DNA of 64,000 bases, from positions 21,183,001 to 21,247,000 of the forward strand of contig NC_088914.1 in the NCBI RefSeq assembly GCF_963576675.1, in the 5' to 3' direction. Positions 61,611 to 64,000 of the stretch are shown here, piece after piece; position 1 is the stretch's first letter, and each line of letters begins with the position of its first letter. This DNA is from Euphorbia lathyris (taxonomy: Eukaryota; Streptophyta; Magnoliopsida; Malpighiales; Euphorbiaceae). Under the pieces are notes generated by a model. It was not told the origin of the DNA. It saw only the letters and a list, made by a program, of their open reading frames with translations, and searched no databases. The translations under genes and the position numbers were made by a program.

Positions 61611-63351
61611 CTAGTTACTTTTAGGTACCCAATTCTTTTTGGGTCCTGGCTTGTTAGGTTCAACAGGTAAAGCATCATATTTTATTTTATGGCGACATAC
61701 TTGGACAGTATGGCCATTCTTTCCACAGAAGTCACAGCTGACCTTCCGTTTAGGATGTCTCACTGACTGGTCAGCACCCCAGTACTGAGCGTGCCAGCAC
61801 ACCTTGGTGGTGTGTCCTTTCTTCCCACAGAAGTCACACTGGACATTCCGCTGAGGATTCCATCTCTGCTGACCAGTACTTCGGTACTGAGTATTCAGAG
61901 GAATATTTCTTTTGTTTGGAACCTTTAGTTGGTTCTGAATAGATTTGACGTCCTTTCTTAGTTTCTTAGAATCTGATTGGACCTCAGAGACAAGCTTTTG
62001 CATAATTCCAATGTTATTATGCAAATCTGAGTTATCCTGAAGAAGATATCGAAGGTCACTCAGTTTGACCTCCTCAACCTCGTCACATCGCCTGCTGAGT
62101 GCTGTAACCTTTTTATTACACTTTTTGACAAGTGTGTAGAGGTCACTCAGGGCATTAACCATTTCATTTCTGAGCAAGGGTAGTGATATTACATCAGTTG
62201 AATGTTCCTCATCGTCAGATGCAATGGAAGGGTCAGCATGCTCAGAAACACATGGCTCAGCAAGTTCGTCAGCCATGAAACAAATCTTCGCTGACTCAGT
62301 GGCATCAGCTTCAGATGATGATGAATCATCACTATCACTCCAGGTTGCCACCATTGCCTTCTTGCCGTTCTTTCTTTCTTTCCTCAGCGAGGGACAGCTT
62401 GACTTGATATGGCCAGTTTGATGACATTCAAAGCAAGTTATGGGCTTTGAGCTGTCCTTCTTGTACTTGCTGTCGCTGGAGTCAGCTTTGTACTTATCAA
62501 ACTTCTTATAAGGCTTCTTAGAATATTTGTCATTCTTTTTGAACAGCCTTTTCATCTTTCTGGTAAACATAGCCATCTCTTCATCGTTTGTTGAGCTCCC
62601 ATCAGTGGAGTCAGCTTTCATGACAAGAGACTTTTGCTTCTTGTCTTCAGACTTTTCCTTCACCTCGAAATTCTTCATCGAGATCTCATGGGTCAGCAGT
62701 GAGCCGATGAGTTCATCATACTTATAGGTGGTTAAGTCTTGAGCTTCCTCAACAGCGGTCTTCTTTGCTTGCCAGCTTTTAGGAAGACTCCTAAGAATCT
62801 TCTTGACTTGTTCTTCCTCAGTGAAGATCTTCCCAAGTCTCTTGAGCTCATTGATGATGTTTGTGAATCTTGCATTCATGTCTGAGATCCCTTCATCATC
62901 GTTCATTTCAAACAGCTCGTACTATCTCATATGCTGGTTCACCTTGGATTCTTTCACCTTATTGGTTCCTTCGTAGGTGACCTCCAGCTTCTTCCAGATC
63001 TCCTGCGCTCTCACAACCTGAGATCTTGTTGTATTCTGCAGCATCTAGCGCACAGTGAAGCATGTTTATAGCCGAAGCATGATTTTGTAGCTTCTTGATA
63101 TCATCCTCTGTCCATTTGGTCTCAGATTTGACAACCGTTTGGCCATCAACAGTTTCAACAGGAACAAATGGGCCTTGGACTATAGATAGCCAGGCACTCA
63201 TATTTGTAGCCTGAATGAAATTTTTCATCCTATTCTTCCAGAAGGTATAGTTAGACCCGAAGAATAGGCGAGGCCGAGTTATGGACAGACCCTCAGGTAG
63301 AATCTGAGTTGTCAGATTTCCTGGGAGAAACCGAGTGATGTTTTCAGCCAT
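61611..63351 (-). pseudogene. gag of element VII
   Basis: ATG 63351 starts the UBN2-type gag region (LFFGSNYTFWKNRMKNFIQA). A 2-nt loss near 63004-63010 shifts the frame and a TAG (62924-62922) lies further on. From 62906 the frame is open for 431 codons with three CX2CX4HX4C knuckles (CFECHQTGHIKSSC, CDFCGKKGHTTKVC, CDFCGKNGHTVQVC), ending at TAG 61613-61611. The gag stop is followed by CAGGTAAGC, a perfect 5' splice-site match also present in VI. Confidence 0.87.
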
Positions 63352-63399
63352 AGTGAGGATCAGCTCAAGGTAGTTAAACCTTGCACAGTGAGCTTTTAA

Positions 63400-63412
63400 G
63401 CTCTGATACCAC
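63400..63412 (-). promoter_or_regulatory. Primer-binding site of element VII (initiator Met-tRNA)
   Basis: Minus-strand TGGTATCAGAGCT, one mismatch to the standard TGGTATCAGAGCC, next to the LTR end at 63414. Confidence 0.85.
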
Positions 63413-63413
63413 T

Positions 63414-64000
63414 TGTTGGTCCCTTATAACGTAACAAGTTAGTTCCAAGGGGGGGGTTAGGAACTATTTAAAATTTTGTACGTTGAGGCTGACTTCTTTT
63501 ACTTTGAAAAGGAATTACACAGCGCGCTGAGTGAACTCAAGACACTAGCTTAGTCAACTAGTGACTAAGTCAGCTTCTTTCTTTGAGTCAGGAGATAGCA
63601 CTTAAGTCTATTCCTAAACTCAGATACTCAATGCACACAACTCAGCGTGACCTCTTTACTTGGTCAGTTTTGGTTAAGCAAGCAATATATATATTAAAGG
63701 AGTTTAAGGTTAGAACGATGTTACTCATCAGATTTATCCAGGTTCGGCCTCTACACCTACGTCCTATCCCCGGAACACGTTCCGAGATTTCGAATTCTCT
63801 ACTGAGCTCTTTAACGGTAGAGCATCAAACCTTTTACAACAAGAAACTGAGTATAACAAGAGTACCTTCCTCTATACCTCTACTCACTCCTATTCTATTG
63901 CTGAGTACTATAACCGAGTACTCAGCCTCTCCTTTCTAATTCTAGAAATGATAATAAGTTTGTCCTAAACAACAATTGCTAAGACACTTTAGATGATTGG
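63414..64000 (-). repeat. 5' LTR of element VII (partial, cut by window edge)
   Basis: 587 bp of the U5-side LTR, homologous to 53274-53860. The C-run in the AGTTCC...GGAACT hairpin has eight residues. Confidence 0.92.

Larger units (their letters stand above)
21950..64000 (+). mobile_element. Element III: Tat-lineage Ty3/gypsy retrotransposon, host of nested insertions
   Basis: Plus-strand fragments read gag (22255-23250), gag end and protease (23290-23805, resuming 48326), RT (48720-49683), RNase H (49690-50048), second RNase H (50080-50600), integrase (50831-51919), a tandem-repeat 3' region and an antisense ORF. The wording of gag (SQYSGTEDPNDHVASF), RT (VCVDFTDANKA-type) and a second RNase H after the first place it in the Tat lineage. 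LARD IV interrupts the protease and copia VII interrupts the antisense ORF. The 3' LTR lies beyond the window. Many stops and frameshifts make it inactive. Confidence 0.85.
53274..64000 (-). mobile_element. Element VII: second SIRE-type copia element (5' end outside window)
   Basis: On the minus strand: 5' LTR (from beyond 64000 to 63414), Met-tRNA-type primer site (63412-63400), gag, protease-integrase, RT-RNase H, ORF3 and 3' LTR (54602-53274). Protein and LTR wording match element VI closely but with more divergence than between LTRs of one element, so it is a separate insertion. It lies in the antisense ORF of element III. The 5 bp beside its 3' LTR are CATAG (53269-53273); the partner is outside the window. 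Stops in gag, pol and ORF3 inactivate it. Confidence 0.93.

Overview
The window looks like transposon-dense intergenic DNA (heterochromatin-like) of a flowering plant. The evidence is the set of retroelement lineages recognised from their proteins: Ty3/gypsy chromovirus, Tat and Athila, Ty1/copia SIRE-type, and plant L1 LINEs with an RNase H tail. The background is AT-rich, with GC-rich islands only inside elements. I found no convincing host gene, rRNA or tRNA gene. The species cannot be named from this sequence.

Layout. (1) 1-9360: a decayed minus-strand chromovirus, element I (gag, protease, RT, RNase H, start of integrase). It is split by element II, a non-autonomous LTR element (LARD) at 730-6394 with 1.68-kb LTRs and target duplication TCCAC. 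(2) 9361-13460: AT-rich DNA with remnants: a pogo/Emigrant-like terminus, a spliced-looking minus-strand gene fragment, a hairpin, a SINE-like head and a duplicated Helitron-like 3' end. (3) 13459-19150: a nearly complete but broken minus-strand L1 LINE (A), then a GC-rich repeat island at 19320-19690, then a 5'-truncated LINE (B) on the plus strand at 19903-20716. (4) 20720-21950: AT-rich DNA without genes. (5) About 21950 to beyond 64000: a Tat-lineage gypsy element (III, plus strand) that hosts everything else. Its protease is split by LARD IV (23806-48320, target duplication CCCTC). IV is split by SIRE-type copia VI (28216-46227, CACAT). VI is split by a reduced Athila element V (37092-44340, minus, GCTAG). 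Downstream, III carries its dual RNase H, integrase, a 124-bp tandem array and an antisense ORF. The antisense ORF is cut by a second SIRE-type copia, VII (53274 to beyond the window, minus).

How the pieces relate. No element here is autonomous. VI has lost most of its RT and the protease catalytic Asp. VII has stops and a lost integrase Asp. V keeps one intact gag-protease ORF fused in frame to the tail of integrase. II and IV encode little or nothing but share with V the LTR ends (TGATA...TCA), an Asp-tRNA-type primer site and a stem-loop beside the polypurine tract, so they look like passengers of Athila/Tat-type machinery.

Most interesting signals: (a) element-specific short palindromes with a shared CTYG-N(1-2)-CRAG core in II, IV and V, repeated in LTRs and internal DNA; (b) a 971-codon extra ORF (ORF3) behind pol in both copia copies, preceded by a conserved block with a TATA box that looks like an internal promoter; (c) the compact gag-protease-integrase-tail ORF of V; (d) an antisense ORF in III whose C-terminus resembles a gag zinc motif; (e) a tandemly triplicated primer-site region and a tandemly duplicated core promoter in II.
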